A stretch of 64,000 nt of DNA, from contig JACPMX010000015.1 in the NCBI GenBank assembly GCA_016185755.1, positions 19,496 to 83,495 on the forward strand, read 5' to 3'. Both the position numbers and the translations under genes were made by a program. The notes under the pieces were generated by a model. That model saw only the letters and a program-made list of their open reading frames with translations, did no database searches and had not been told where the DNA came from. Origin of the DNA: Candidatus Woesearchaeota archaeon (GTDB taxonomy: Archaea; Nanobdellota; Nanobdellia; Woesearchaeales; GW2011-AR4). Below are positions 55,161 through 63,560 of this stretch, in pieces. The first letter of the stretch is position 1, and the number at the start of each line of letters is the position of its first letter.

Positions 55161-56111
55161 TCAGAACACCACGTTGATGAGCCATGCAAGCAATACGGCA
55201 ATTGTAGTTGCAGTCACAAGATAAGCTATTGCGCATCTTTTTCCGAACTTGCCCCATATCATTGAAAGCTCTGTGAAATCTGTTGTCACCCCAACCATCG
55301 TTATGACAAATACCGCGCCCAATGAAGCTCCAAGCTGGTACAACTGGCCGCTTAAGACAGCAAGCCCCTCAGATGCAACTTCAAGAATTGCGCTGAAGGG
55401 CACTGCAATCAGAACTGATGTGAAATTATTGCCGTTTCCCAAATATTTTATGACCAAATCCGGAGATATGAACGCCTTCAATGCAGCTGCAATATGCAAC
55501 CCAAGCACAATGAACTTGCCCACTTCCCTGAAAATCTGCGACATGTTCCTTGGCGTGCAGTAAAAAATCCTCCTGCTCAGGCTTTCATCCCCATGATTCA
55601 GCCTCATCTCTTCCGCCTGCATGCATTCTATGCATATGTTTTCCTCGCCTTTTTTGTGTTTTTTTGCAACTCCGGCTTCTATTATCTTTTTATTTTCAAA
55701 TTTTGCCAGTATAATTCCCGTTATAAAAGCTGCAAGCAGTGAAAAAAAGACAAGCATTGCCGCATTTTTAAACCCTACAAATTTTGAAATGAGAAAAACA
55801 TGCAATAATCCCCCCCACGGGGCAGCCAGCAAAAACGTCAGTGCAGATGCTGTTGAAGCCCCTTTCTGCCTTAAAGTGGATGCAATCGGAATTGCACCGC
55901 AGGAGCATACGGAAACAAGCAAGCCTGCTGTTGTAGCCCTTGCCAGTGATTTCCAGTCATTTCCTCCAAAGTACTTCAGCAGTTTTTTTGTTGAAATGAA
56001 CTCCTGTATCAGGGCTGAAATCAATAATCCGAGTAGAAAATAGAGCCATAGCTCTTTGAAAAGCTCGTATAATGCATTGAAGTAATGGATAAAATAACTT
56101 TCAAAGGACAT
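55161..56111 (-). CDS. Permease of the DUF318/ArsP type
   Basis: A 316-aa membrane protein with about eight spans. The two halves carry VSVCSCGAIPIASTLRQKGAS and AVPFSAILEVASEGLAVLSG, corresponding to the SCGxxPxA-type motifs of the DUF318 permease family, some of which export organoarsenicals or metal ions. A cytosolic loop has EENICIECMQAEEMRLNHG, a metal-binding-like CxxC. A TATA element lies about 26 nt before the ATG. The substrate is unknown. Confidence 0.82.
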   Translation of the reverse strand: MSFESYFIHYFNALYELFKELWLYFLLGLLISALIQEFISTKKLLKYFGGNDWKSLARATTAGLLVSVCSCGAIPIASTLRQKGASTASALTFLLAAPWGGLLHVFLISKFVGFKNAAMLVFFSLLAAFITGIILAKFENKKIIEAGVAKKHKKGEENICIECMQAEEMRLNHGDESLSRRIFYCTPRNMSQIFREVGKFIVLGLHIAAALKAFISPDLVIKYLGNGNNFTSVLIAVPFSAILEVASEGLAVLSGQLYQLGASLGAVFVITMVGVTTDFTELSMIWGKFGKRCAIAYLVTATTIAVLLAWLINVVF

Positions 56112-56146
56112 TTAAGGCCAATAGGGAAAGGGCTTTTTAAATATTT

Positions 56147-56314
56147 TTACTGCACCATCTTCGCAGCCGAATATCCGAGAATGCCGCCTATCACGGCCAT
56201 GTAAGGGGCAGCCAGGTACATCGGCCACAACAAAGAGCTGAGGTACCCAATAGATGCCCCGGCACCGGCCAGCATCACGTGATGCGGATCAACGACCTTT
56301 TCTTCTATGCCCAT
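56147..56314 (-). CDS. 55-aa membrane protein
   Basis: A small protein beginning MGIEEKVVDPHHVMLAGAG with two hydrophobic segments (IGYLSSLLWPMYLAAPYM, AVIGGILGYSAAKMV). The ATG at 56314 was preferred over an earlier in-frame start because the TATA element (ATTATTTAAATG) is near 56,360 and earlier starts would fall too close to it. It is transcribed toward the permease gene and may be cotranscribed. Function unknown. Confidence 0.6.
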   Translation of the reverse strand: MGIEEKVVDPHHVMLAGAGASIGYLSSLLWPMYLAAPYMAVIGGILGYSAAKMVQ

Positions 56315-56475
56315 GAAATCACCAAAACAGAAAAGCATAGCTTTTCTGGCAAAACATTTAAATAATGTTAACAATTGTTAAGTTTATAAGGCTTATTGGG
56401 GCGTTTTCGAAATAATGACGGAAATCCTTCATTTTAATTGCTTTAAATATCGCAAAATCTGCGTTTTTCGTCAAA

Positions 56476-56931
56476 ATGCTTAAGCCAACAGATGCTAAAA
56501 TGATTGATGAAACTGACACTGGAATTTTGGAAATTTTGAGGAAGAATGCAAGAACGTCCTTCCTTGACATGGCAAAAAAGCTGCGTGTTTCCGAATCCAC
56601 CATAAGAAAAAGGGTAAAAGAGCTTGAAAATCATGGAGTTATAAAGAAATATTCCGCAATAGTTGAGCCGTCAAAGCTAGGCTATGGGAGCGTTGCCATG
56701 GTTGGGATAGATGTCAGGCCAGAAAAATTTTTGGAAGTCGCAAAAAGGCTTACGGAATTTGAGAACGTAAAGTTCGTGGCCACAAGCACCGGCGACCACA
56801 TGATAATGACTGAGATATGGATGGAAAATTCAAGCGATTTAAGGGAGTTTATTTCTGCGAAAATAGAAGGCATGGAAGGGGTTACGAGAACCTGCCCGGC
56901 GATATTGACGGAAAGGCTGAAAGAAGTATGA
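56476..56931 (+). CDS. Lrp/AsnC-family transcription regulator
   Basis: A 151-aa regulator. The helix-turn-helix (residues 8-60) shows DETDTGILEILRKNARTSF, VSESTIRKRVKEL and HGVIKKYSAIVEPSKLGYG, the standard Lrp start. The C-terminal RAM domain (VGIDVRPEKFLEVAKRL, ATSTGDHMIMTEIW) binds small effectors and forms dimers. It is divergent from the 55-aa gene and convergent with ccdA, so either neighbouring unit could be a target. The ATG is about 30 nt after CTTTAAATAT. Confidence 0.9.
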   Translation: MLKPTDAKMIDETDTGILEILRKNARTSFLDMAKKLRVSESTIRKRVKELENHGVIKKYSAIVEPSKLGYGSVAMVGIDVRPEKFLEVAKRLTEFENVKFVATSTGDHMIMTEIWMENSSDLREFISAKIEGMEGVTRTCPAILTERLKEV

Positions 56932-57639
56932 CTATATGACTGCCCATATCATGTAGAAGCCAAGCGCCAGTAAAACCAAGCCGATTCCAAGCCTCATCAA
57001 TCCCCTGTTTTCCTTTCTCCATTTTTCAAGCGTCTTTGAAGTGTGCCCGAAATACACAAGCCCCACTATCACGAACAATGGAAGTATGAATATGATGTTG
57101 TACAGCAAAAGCAACGGTATTCCCGAGGAATATTCCCCTGCTGACAGCATCCCCAAGATAGCCAGATAAGGGACCCCTGTGCACGGCAATTCCACAAAAA
57201 CAACAAATATTCCAAGGAATGCCGCTACTGCAAGGCTGAGCACAGGATGCACTGTTTCCATCCTTTCCATGGCCTTCGAATATTTTTTGATCCTCTCGCT
57301 AGCTCCCGGAATCATCTGCAGTGAAATCCCTTTGCCGTACCAGAAATAATCCTTCACCTCAAAAAGGCCCGCAATTATTGCCACGGACGCGGCAAACCAG
57401 TAAAAGGGCTTTGCGATTCCTGCAGTATAGGCCAATGTAAAAATGCCCACTCCGAGCAAAAAATAAGTGACATAAACCGAGCTTATGTATATCAAGCCCG
57501 CAATCAGCATCCTTGAGGTATTCTTAAAAACTCTTGTCATGTAAGCAAGCAGGAATATCAAAACTCCAAAAACACATGGATTTATGCTGTCAGCAAGCGC
57601 TGCTGCAACTATTATTCCGATAGTAAGCTGTTCAACCAT
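56932..57639 (-). CDS. CcdA-type thiol-disulfide membrane protein
   Basis: A 235-aa membrane protein with six hydrophobic segments. ADSINPCVFGVLIFLLAY and VFVELPCTGVPYLAILG hold the two conserved Cys (NPC and ELPC) of the CcdA/DsbD family, which carries electrons across the membrane to reduce exterior disulfides. The ATG at 57639 was chosen because it begins MVEQLTIGIIVAAAL just before the first span. It is the last gene of a four-gene operon with the PCYCGC protein, a likely redox partner. Confidence 0.88.
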   Translation of the reverse strand: MVEQLTIGIIVAAALADSINPCVFGVLIFLLAYMTRVFKNTSRMLIAGLIYISSVYVTYFLLGVGIFTLAYTAGIAKPFYWFAASVAIIAGLFEVKDYFWYGKGISLQMIPGASERIKKYSKAMERMETVHPVLSLAVAAFLGIFVVFVELPCTGVPYLAILGMLSAGEYSSGIPLLLLYNIIFILPLFVIVGLVYFGHTSKTLEKWRKENRGLMRLGIGLVLLALGFYMIWAVI

Positions 57640-57649
57640 TTTTCCTAGG

Positions 57650-58072
57650 TTATATGCATCCTTCAGGCATCGGGGTGTCAGTCCCAAGATGCTTGTTCGG
57701 CTCGTAGAATTTGTCTACATCTTTCCTTATTGTGCAGATATCTATGCCCTGCTCGTGCATTTTTTTTGTTTTTACAGCTATGTCGAAGCATACCGAGCAT
57801 GTTATTCCGTGCTTGTCAAAATTCCCCTCATCTGTCCAAAAACAATGTCGGGTGTGCTTGTGCCCCTCGTACTTGCAGCCGCAATAGCAAGGCATTTGCT
57901 CCAGCAGCGCAGCCCCCTCGGCAGTTCTTGCCCACTCGTAAATTTCCCGCTTCTCGCCTGTAACATAAGGGGGAATCTCGGTTTTTGCAGTCTCTGACGA
58001 GATGAAAAAATATGCGACAACTCCTCCAAAAACCAATAACACGGCGATAGCGATTATTTTTTGCTTTTCCAT
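57650..58072 (-). CDS. PCYCGC-motif exported protein
   Basis: A 140-aa protein with an N-terminal anchor (IIAIAVLLVFGGVVAYFFI) and the motif MPCYCGCKYEGHKHTRHC, then CSVCFDIAVKTKKMH. Proteins with this motif occur in bacteria and archaea near thiol-redox or metal-handling genes, and the Cys/His cluster probably binds metal. It sits ten nt before ccdA in the same operon, suggesting a substrate or partner that CcdA keeps reduced outside the membrane. Confidence 0.82.
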   Translation of the reverse strand: MEKQKIIAIAVLLVFGGVVAYFFISSETAKTEIPPYVTGEKREIYEWARTAEGAALLEQMPCYCGCKYEGHKHTRHCFWTDEGNFDKHGITCSVCFDIAVKTKKMHEQGIDICTIRKDVDKFYEPNKHLGTDTPMPEGCI

Positions 58073-58073
58073 G

Positions 58074-58367
58074 TTACATTAAAAATTCCGCAGCAAAAAA
58101 CAAAAATATGGCAATTAGGCTTCCCAGCATGCTGTACCATGATATCTTGCCGTCTGGAAAATTCCCGATTTGCTCCTTACCCCTTAATAAAAGCCCGAAA
58201 ACTAAAAATGCAGTCGTTACTATCACTGCCTTTCCAATCCAATGATGCGTAAATAAAGCCTTAAGCAGGTTTTTGAAAGGCGCGATTAACTCTGCTGTTA
58301 TGACCATGATTGCAAGCAGCCATGCGCTTGCCGCAGCCCCTAAATAAAAATTGAATTTTGCCATCAT
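58074..58367 (-). CDS. 97-aa membrane protein
   Basis: A protein with three hydrophobic segments, starting MMAKFNFYLGAAASAWLLAI. The ATG at 58367 overlaps the TGA of the preceding gene in ATGA, so this start is favoured over a longer frame that runs antisense-like through the upstream gene. It is one base from the PCYCGC gene start. No family recognised; probably a membrane component of the redox operon. Confidence 0.6.
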   Translation of the reverse strand: MMAKFNFYLGAAASAWLLAIMVITAELIAPFKNLLKALFTHHWIGKAVIVTTAFLVFGLLLRGKEQIGNFPDGKISWYSMLGSLIAIFLFFAAEFLM

Positions 58368-58774
58368 GCCAGCGCCCCTATCTTGACAACCCTTCCCATC
58401 ACTCCCAAAAGGGCTGAGACAGCTATTACAAGGATCCACCATTTCCTGCTTTCCTCGTGCTTCCCTGTGAAAATGAGCCCGGCTGCAACCGTGGCTGCAA
58501 TGGGAATCAGTAAGCCCCAGTGCTCTTTCGTCTCCATGACAATTGAATGAGCCCACGGCCATGCCCCGGCATTGACAAGAGTCTTTGTTGCAGGATAAAA
58601 AGTCAGGTATAATTTTCCGGAAGGCAGGAGCAGCAGCCAGCTTGCTGCAGCAGTTATGAAAGAGATGTGCTTAAGCCAGTTTGGCCGCTTTTTTATGTAC
58701 AGCAGAATTATTATCGGGAAAGCAATAAGTGACAGGCCCAGGATTATATGTGCAAATAATACTAAATCTCTCAT
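58364..58774 (-). CDS. 136-aa membrane protein
   Basis: A four-span protein starting MRDLVLFAHIILGLSLIAF, with WWILVIAVSALLGVMGRVV at the end. A His in the first span (FAHIILG) is reminiscent of haem-binding cytochrome-like membrane domains, but there is no second clear His pair, so haem is only a possibility. It is the first gene of the four-gene run with the 97-aa protein, PCYCGC and ccdA. Confidence 0.6.
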   Translation of the reverse strand: MRDLVLFAHIILGLSLIAFPIIILLYIKKRPNWLKHISFITAAASWLLLLPSGKLYLTFYPATKTLVNAGAWPWAHSIVMETKEHWGLLIPIAATVAAGLIFTGKHEESRKWWILVIAVSALLGVMGRVVKIGALA

Positions 58775-58821
58775 ATACTTCCTCTTTAATTGTAATCTTT
58801 AAGAGCGAGTATATTAATTTG

Positions 58822-58864
58822 TCGGAAATCGTGGTAATAGTTCAAAGAAGCAAGCGATTTCCGA
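58822..58864. other. Strong hairpin between purH and the redox operon
   Basis: A 10-bp perfect stem, TCGGAAATCG (58822-58831) with CGATTTCCGA (58855-58864), encloses a 23-nt loop. It lies between the redox-operon start and the terminator-like hairpin after purH, in the leader or promoter region of the redox operon. It may be an RNA control structure or operator. Confidence 0.45.
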
Positions 58865-58870
58865 GCATGA

Positions 58871-58912
58871 TCAAAAAAAACACGCTATGTATTCTAGTGC
58901 ATAGTGTTTTTG
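58871..58912 (-). terminator. Hairpin with T-tract after purH
   Basis: On the minus strand, AAAACACTATG (from 58910) pairs with CATAGCGTGTTTT (to 58877) around a loop, followed by a run of eight T. Only one G-T type mismatch interrupts the stem. It begins nine nt after the purH stop, so it probably ends that transcript. Confidence 0.6.
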
Positions 58913-58919
58913 AAATTTC

Positions 58920-60452
58920 TCAATGCCTGAACAATCTTATGCCGGTGAACACCATCGCTATATTATACTCATTTGCTGCTTCAATCACTTCCTTGTCCCT
59001 TATTGAGCCACCGGGCTGTATTATTGCCGTAATGCCGGCCTTTGCAGCCTCGTCAACCCCGTCTCTAAATGGAAAGAATGCATCAGAGCTCATCACAGAG
59101 CCCTCGCTTTTTCCCTCTGATTTCATGACTGCAAGCTTGGCTGCATCAACCCTTGACATCTGCCCGGCACCGATCCCGGCAGTTACATTGCCCCTTGCCA
59201 AAACTATTGAATTTGACTTTACGTGCTTGTTGACTTTCCATGCAAAAATCAGTGCCTTCATTTCCTCTTTTGTGGGCTTTCTCTTTGTCACGACTTTCAG
59301 GTCCTTTTCCTTTAAGTCAGGCATCTGCCTTGTCTGCACAAGCAGGCCCCCTGAAACTCTCCTTAAATCCGGGCTTTCATAGTCTTTTACTATGTCCCCT
59401 GTCTCAAGCAGCCTGAGATTTTGCTTGTCCTTTAATATTTCAATTGCCTCATTTTCAAACTTCGGGCATATAACAACCTCAACAAAGAGCGGCTTCATCA
59501 TCCTTGCTATTTCGGCATTGCAGGGCCTGTTCAAAGCCACAACGCTGCCAAAAGCTGATTTTGAGTCTGTCTCGTATGCCTTTTTGTAAGCCTCCTCTAT
59601 CCTGTCTGCTGACGCAACCCCGCTTGGGTTCGTGTGCTTTATCACAGCAGCTGTAGGCCTGTCGAAATCCTTGACCAATTCGAATGCGTCATTTGCATCA
59701 AGTATGTTGTTGTAAGACAATTCCTTCCCCTGCAGCTGTTTTGCCGTGCTGATGCATGTTTCTTTGATTGAGAAAGACCTGTAAAAAGCTGCCTTCTGGT
59801 GGGGATTTTCCCCATATCTCAAGTTTTGTATTTTCTTGAATGTCAGATTGTAGATGTCCGGGAATATGTCCTTCAGGAAATTCTCGGCAAAGTATCTCCC
59901 TATTATCGTGTCGTATTTTGCAGTCCTCAGGAATGCCTTTGCAGCAAGCCTCAGCCTGAAATTGCCGTCAATTTTTTTATTCTCTATTTTGCCTATGACC
60001 TGGCTGTAGTCATTCGGGTCGATTATGACCAAGACATCCCTGTGGTTTTTTGCAGCTGCCCTTGCCAGTGACGGCCCCCCTATGTCTATGTTTTCAATCA
60101 CCTCATCAGTTTTCAGTTTTTTGTTTGCAATATCCTCGAAGGGATAGAAGTTTACAGCAACAAGGTCTATTGTATTGATTTTGTGCTTTTTCAGCTCATT
60201 CATGTGCTTCCTGTTTTTCCTGTCTGCAAGGATTCCTGCAAAGATGTTCGGGTGCAGCGATTTCAGCCTGCCGTCAAGCATTTCCGGGAATCTGGTTACG
60301 TCAGAAACCAATGTGACCTTGATTTTGTTCTGCTTCAGCAATTTTGCCGTGTTTCCAGTCGATATTATTTTTATGCCTAGCTTGGCCAACTGCCTTGCAA
60401 AATCTATTACCCCCTCCTTGTTCGATACCGATATCAGTGCTGTCTTTATCAT
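58920..60452 (-). CDS. purH: Bifunctional AICAR transformylase / IMP cyclohydrolase
   Basis: A 510-aa enzyme for the last two steps of IMP synthesis. The cyclohydrolase half starts MIKTALISVSNKEGVIDFA and has LDGRLKSLHPNIFAGIL. The transformylase half has AAVIKHTNPSGVA (active-site Lys-His) and SDAFFPFRDGVDEAAKAG, and the end is MVFTGIRLFRH. Start chosen at ATG 60452, where homology begins; the frame continues about 112 codons upstream as an overlap with the 122-aa gene and is not PurH-like. The formyl donor is 10-formyl-THF, consistent with thyA/folA nearby. Many archaea instead use PurP/PurO. Confidence 0.95.
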   Translation of the reverse strand: MIKTALISVSNKEGVIDFARQLAKLGIKIISTGNTAKLLKQNKIKVTLVSDVTRFPEMLDGRLKSLHPNIFAGILADRKNRKHMNELKKHKINTIDLVAVNFYPFEDIANKKLKTDEVIENIDIGGPSLARAAAKNHRDVLVIIDPNDYSQVIGKIENKKIDGNFRLRLAAKAFLRTAKYDTIIGRYFAENFLKDIFPDIYNLTFKKIQNLRYGENPHQKAAFYRSFSIKETCISTAKQLQGKELSYNNILDANDAFELVKDFDRPTAAVIKHTNPSGVASADRIEEAYKKAYETDSKSAFGSVVALNRPCNAEIARMMKPLFVEVVICPKFENEAIEILKDKQNLRLLETGDIVKDYESPDLRRVSGGLLVQTRQMPDLKEKDLKVVTKRKPTKEEMKALIFAWKVNKHVKSNSIVLARGNVTAGIGAGQMSRVDAAKLAVMKSEGKSEGSVMSSDAFFPFRDGVDEAAKAGITAIIQPGGSIRDKEVIEAANEYNIAMVFTGIRLFRH

Positions 60453-60817
60453 TCCTGCATCTCCCTTATCTTTTCCATCCCCTTCCTGTGGAGTTTTTTT
60501 GTGTAATGATACCCTCTCTTTGGAAGCCTCTTGGCATGATGATATGTTTTCTTCATGGTTGTCTTGACATGATGCTGTATCCTGTGCTGTATCAGCTTCA
60601 CTGTCTCCCACCCCACCAAAAATATTCCCAAAAACAAAAGGATAAAGCTGAAAACATATATTGACAAGCCGGTTATCACGTAAATAGGCTCGTAGAATTT
60701 GACTATGAACAGCAACTTGCCGTAAAATCCCAGTATTACGCTTGAAATTACCAATATGATTCCGGCCAGCAGCTTCTTGTCCTTCCACCAGTTTGACAAA
60801 TCCTTTGCTTTAACCAT
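60449..60817 (-). CDS. 122-aa membrane protein with basic tail
   Basis: A protein with two to three hydrophobic segments (AGIILVISSVILGFYGKLL, VITGLSIYVFSFILLFLG) and a Lys/His-rich C-terminal half (HHVKTTMKKTYHHAKRLPK). It overlaps purN by 8 nt and purH by ATGA, so it is part of the purine operon. No family recognised. The basic tail may contact nucleic acid or lipid. Confidence 0.6.
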   Translation of the reverse strand: MVKAKDLSNWWKDKKLLAGIILVISSVILGFYGKLLFIVKFYEPIYVITGLSIYVFSFILLFLGIFLVGWETVKLIQHRIQHHVKTTMKKTYHHAKRLPKRGYHYTKKLHRKGMEKIREMQE

Positions 60818-61439
60818 TTATTACCACTTTCTTTCCCTTAACGCTTATCCTTCCTTTTTCGAATAAGCTGATTGCTTTTATAATTATTTCCTGCTCTGCC
60901 TTTTGAACCTTGTCTTTTAATGATTCGACATTGTCGCCTTTTTCTACCTTTACTTCCTTTTGCATTATGATTGGGCCTGTGTCAGCCCCTTCATCGACAA
61001 AAAACAAGGTTGCCCCTGTAACTTCTTCATTGTTTTTTAAAACCTCTTCATGCACTTTCTTGTTCATGCCGCCTGCATACTTTGGCAACAGGCTTGGGTG
61101 AATGTTCATGATTTTATTCCTGAACTTGTTTACAAACCATTTGCTTGTGTAGCGCATGTAGCCTATCAGCAAAATTAAATCAGCCTTGTTTTCTTCAAGG
61201 ACTTTTGCAAGCTGCCTGTCATAGTTTTCCCTTGATTTCTCCCCATCTACTTCATATTTTTTTGGGTCAATAAAAACAGCCTTGATGTTATGCTTCCTTG
61301 CCCTTTCCAGGGCAATAGCATCCTGCTTGTTGCTGATGACAACAGAAATAGCTGCATTAAGCCTCTTTGCTTCTATAGCATCAATTATAGCCTGCATATC
61401 AGTGGCTCTTGTAGATGCTAAAACCCCAAGCTTTATCAT
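60810..61439 (-). CDS. purN: Phosphoribosylglycinamide formyltransferase
   Basis: A 209-aa enzyme that formylates GAR with 10-formyl-THF in purine synthesis. Catalytic Asn and His lie in MNIHPSLLPKYAGG, and the Asp in FVDEGADTGPIIM. Start at ATG 61439, with a GGAGAG ribosome site 3-8 nt upstream and a TATA (CTTTAAATAT) near 61,476. An upstream TTG at 61457 would fall too close to the promoter. First gene of a purN-x-purH operon. Confidence 0.92.
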   Translation of the reverse strand: MIKLGVLASTRATDMQAIIDAIEAKRLNAAISVVISNKQDAIALERARKHNIKAVFIDPKKYEVDGEKSRENYDRQLAKVLEENKADLILLIGYMRYTSKWFVNKFRNKIMNIHPSLLPKYAGGMNKKVHEEVLKNNEEVTGATLFFVDEGADTGPIIMQKEVKVEKGDNVESLKDKVQKAEQEIIIKAISLFEKGRISVKGKKVVING

Positions 61440-61554
61440 TCTCTCCTTTTCATCCAAGCATTAGATATGGATATTTAAAGTTGTCGAAAATTTGAGCTGT
61501 TAAGTAAACGTCATCTGAAAGGATGAACTTTAGGAAAAAAAGAGCCAAAGAGAC

Positions 61555-61572
61555 GAAAGGTTTATATATTCT
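61555..61572 (+). promoter_or_regulatory. Extended BRE/TATA promoter of the island gene
   Basis: ACGAAAGGTTTATATATT lies about 26 nt before a likely start site near 61,595. The gene follows after a short leader with GGTGAGGT as ribosome site. The CGAAAG-TTTATATA arrangement recurs near 15,671 and, on the other strand, near 27,700. Confidence 0.6.
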
Positions 61573-61617
61573 CTCGCATATATCACTCACTATGCAAAAT
61601 ATACAAGGTGAGGTAGT

Positions 61618-62346
61618 ATGTATGAAATTATAGGAACAAATTATGCGTGGGTTAGCCCTAATGGGTTTTTTGATTTCTGTAAGGTTGTTTCGACTCTGGA
61701 ATTTTGGGATGGTTTCACGAGGGCGGATTTAGAAAAGAAATATTCAACTACAACAGCCCATCACAAAGTAAGGAGTAATCTTGGATATGCCACCAGTTTA
61801 GGAATTATTACAAAGATAAATGGGCACTACAAAATAGAACATTTTAAATTTTTTCAATTAGAAAAAGAAGGAAAGGAAGGTGAAGCTAAACAAAAATTAA
61901 AAGAAGTAGTTGAACAACACCCATTTTTTAAAAAAATATTGACTGATTTCTTCTTTGATAAAAAAACAAAGTCAATTAAAGAATTACGTGAATTTATGCG
62001 ACTAATTGACGGAATTTCGCATAAAGCAAGACATTATTCAAAAGGGGCAAACTTTTTCGCTAAATTTCTCGACGAGATAGGGTTGGTGGAATATCATCAA
62101 AGGCGACAGGCACTTACAACAAAAAGCGATAGGATACCTGCACAAAAGAGGTTGGTTGAAGTTCCGATAGGCACTGAAATTCACCAGTTACCAAAATTCC
62201 AAGATATTTTAAATGAAATATCTGTGGACATCAAAGCCATGACTATCGAAAATAAAAATGAGTTAGCTAAATTAATAAATATAATGCCAGAACACAATAG
62301 GGTAAGATATACAGAAAAACTATTAGAAATAATTAATAATCCTTAA
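61618..62346 (+). CDS. 242-aa orphan protein with winged-helix-like start
   Basis: A soluble protein beginning MYEIIGTNYAWVSPNGFFDF. Residues 20-75 (FTRADLEKKYSTTTAHHKVR) look like a winged-helix domain. The rest is helical and charged, for example KEGKEGEAKQKLKEVVEQH and SIKELREFMRLIDG, with an ISHKARHYSKGANFFAKFL segment. No family recognised with confidence. The gene has its own promoter and a 19-nt leader repeat that reappears at 62457. AT-rich codon use and the adjacent transposase suggest horizontal origin. Confidence 0.6.
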   Translation: MYEIIGTNYAWVSPNGFFDFCKVVSTLEFWDGFTRADLEKKYSTTTAHHKVRSNLGYATSLGIITKINGHYKIEHFKFFQLEKEGKEGEAKQKLKEVVEQHPFFKKILTDFFFDKKTKSIKELREFMRLIDGISHKARHYSKGANFFAKFLDEIGLVEYHQRRQALTTKSDRIPAQKRLVEVPIGTEIHQLPKFQDILNEISVDIKAMTIENKNELAKLINIMPEHNRVRYTEKLLEIINNP

Positions 62347-62347
62347 C

Positions 62348-62565
62348 GTTAAGGTAGGGGGCTGGACAACCACGCTGTTCACGTGCCAGCTCCCGCCAAT
62401 TTTAAATGTTATTCTGTGATTGATGATTATTAAAGGGGTGTGTTTCCACACCCTTTTGCAAAATATACAAGGTGAAAACAATATGAGAAAAGGGATGTGA
62501 TGAGTCACAACTTTGCCAGTTGTGTGCTACTTCTGGCGTCGAGCCAAAAATCTTGTCACATCTCT
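62348..62565. other. Chain of hairpins and repeated leader sequence after the orphan gene
   Basis: GGGGGCTGG/CCAGCTCCC encloses about 20 nt (near 62,356-62,393). AAAGGGGTGTG/CACACCCTTTT forms a terminator-like hairpin (near 62,432-62,456). TGCAAAATATACAAGGTGA at 62457-62475 repeats exactly the leader at 61593-61611, but the ATG behind it opens only MRKGM. A branched structure follows, with GATGTGA/TCACATC closing and CACAAC/GTTGTG inside (about 62,494-62,563). Confidence 0.55.
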
Positions 62566-62607
62566 CTCAATATTGCTAACCCTTTATACCTGTAAACACC
62601 TTTCAGT

Positions 62608-63549
62608 TTATAAATAAGTATTATTAATTTGTGTGGAGAGTTTGATTAAACCAAGCCACCGATTAGTGCCTACTTTCAGCTTCAATCCAGCCAATTCAGA
62701 GGGTATTTGATTAGTTGTTGTGTGTGCTTCTATAAAATTATGTTGAATTATTATTCCTTGAATTAATATCGGAGCACTCCAAAGTGCCTTCAAACCTCGA
62801 AAATCTGTGGTCCTATCTTTAATTTTACTAAATACAGTTTCAATCCTCACATTATATTTTCCCGTCTTGCTATGGTTAATTATTATATGTTCTACTTTAT
62901 GCTCTTTGTATCGAGAATAAAACACATTCTTGACTGCTGTAGGATAAAAAACACCAGCGTCGGTTGTTATGTATTTAGGCAGTTTTTTACTTCTTTTTAG
63001 CTTCTGCATAAACTCAACAGCGTTTTCTAAATCTTGTGTCGTTGTGTTATAGTGTATTGCACTTATATATCTTGTGCCCCAATCAATAGCACACCAAAAA
63101 ATATCATTTCTTCTTTCACAATCTATCTCGGTTTCGTCGGCATAAAACTGCCCACTTAATTTTGGTTGTAAAGTATCTATATATTTCTGCACTTTCAATA
63201 CATATCGTCTGCACCAATCAAGCACAGTTACATGAGAAGCATTTTTAGGTTTATGTCGCCTAAAATGGTTTCTTACTTTTCTGCTCGATAAATTTGAGAA
63301 ATACAAATCTATTGCTTCTGTTATCTTATCTTCATGGTTTCTCATTCGATAGAAGCCATTATCATTTGTAAAGAATTTACCACAATCTTTACATTCATAT
63401 TTCTGAATTTTACCTCTATTTTTTGTCTTTCTATATCCCTTTCGTATATACTTTTCACTCTTACAAAATCTGCATTTAACTTTAACCGAAAGTTTTTTAT
63501 GTTCAGAAGTCCCAACACTTTCATTGGGACTAATTTGGCTCGACGTCAT
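62608..63549 (-). CDS. DDE transposase, IS6/IS240-like
   Basis: A 313-aa transposase. An N-terminal zinc ribbon (CRFCKSEKYIRKGYRK ... CKDCGKFF) is followed by a helix-turn-helix (VTVLDWCRRYVLKVQKY). The DDE core shows QFYADETEIDCERR (first Asp), YITTDAGVFYPTAV (second Asp) and NVRIETVFSKIKDRTTDFRG (Glu), closest in form to the IS6/IS240 integrase-like family. The frame is intact, so the element may be active. Matching terminal inverted repeats were not found on both sides; element ends are undetermined. Confidence 0.82.
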   Translation of the reverse strand: MTSSQISPNESVGTSEHKKLSVKVKCRFCKSEKYIRKGYRKTKNRGKIQKYECKDCGKFFTNDNGFYRMRNHEDKITEAIDLYFSNLSSRKVRNHFRRHKPKNASHVTVLDWCRRYVLKVQKYIDTLQPKLSGQFYADETEIDCERRNDIFWCAIDWGTRYISAIHYNTTTQDLENAVEFMQKLKRSKKLPKYITTDAGVFYPTAVKNVFYSRYKEHKVEHIIINHSKTGKYNVRIETVFSKIKDRTTDFRGLKALWSAPILIQGIIIQHNFIEAHTTTNQIPSELAGLKLKVGTNRWLGLIKLSTQINNTYL

Positions 63550-63560
63550 TTTAGTTCCTC

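Noticed and set aside
60453..60788. N-terminal extension of PurH
   Set aside because: The extra 112 codons overlap the 122-aa membrane gene in another frame, and PurH homology starts at the ATG at 60452.
61593..62475. CRISPR-like repeats from the two 19-nt leader copies
   Set aside because: Only two copies, 864 nt apart, with a gene between; no regular spacer pattern and no cas genes.
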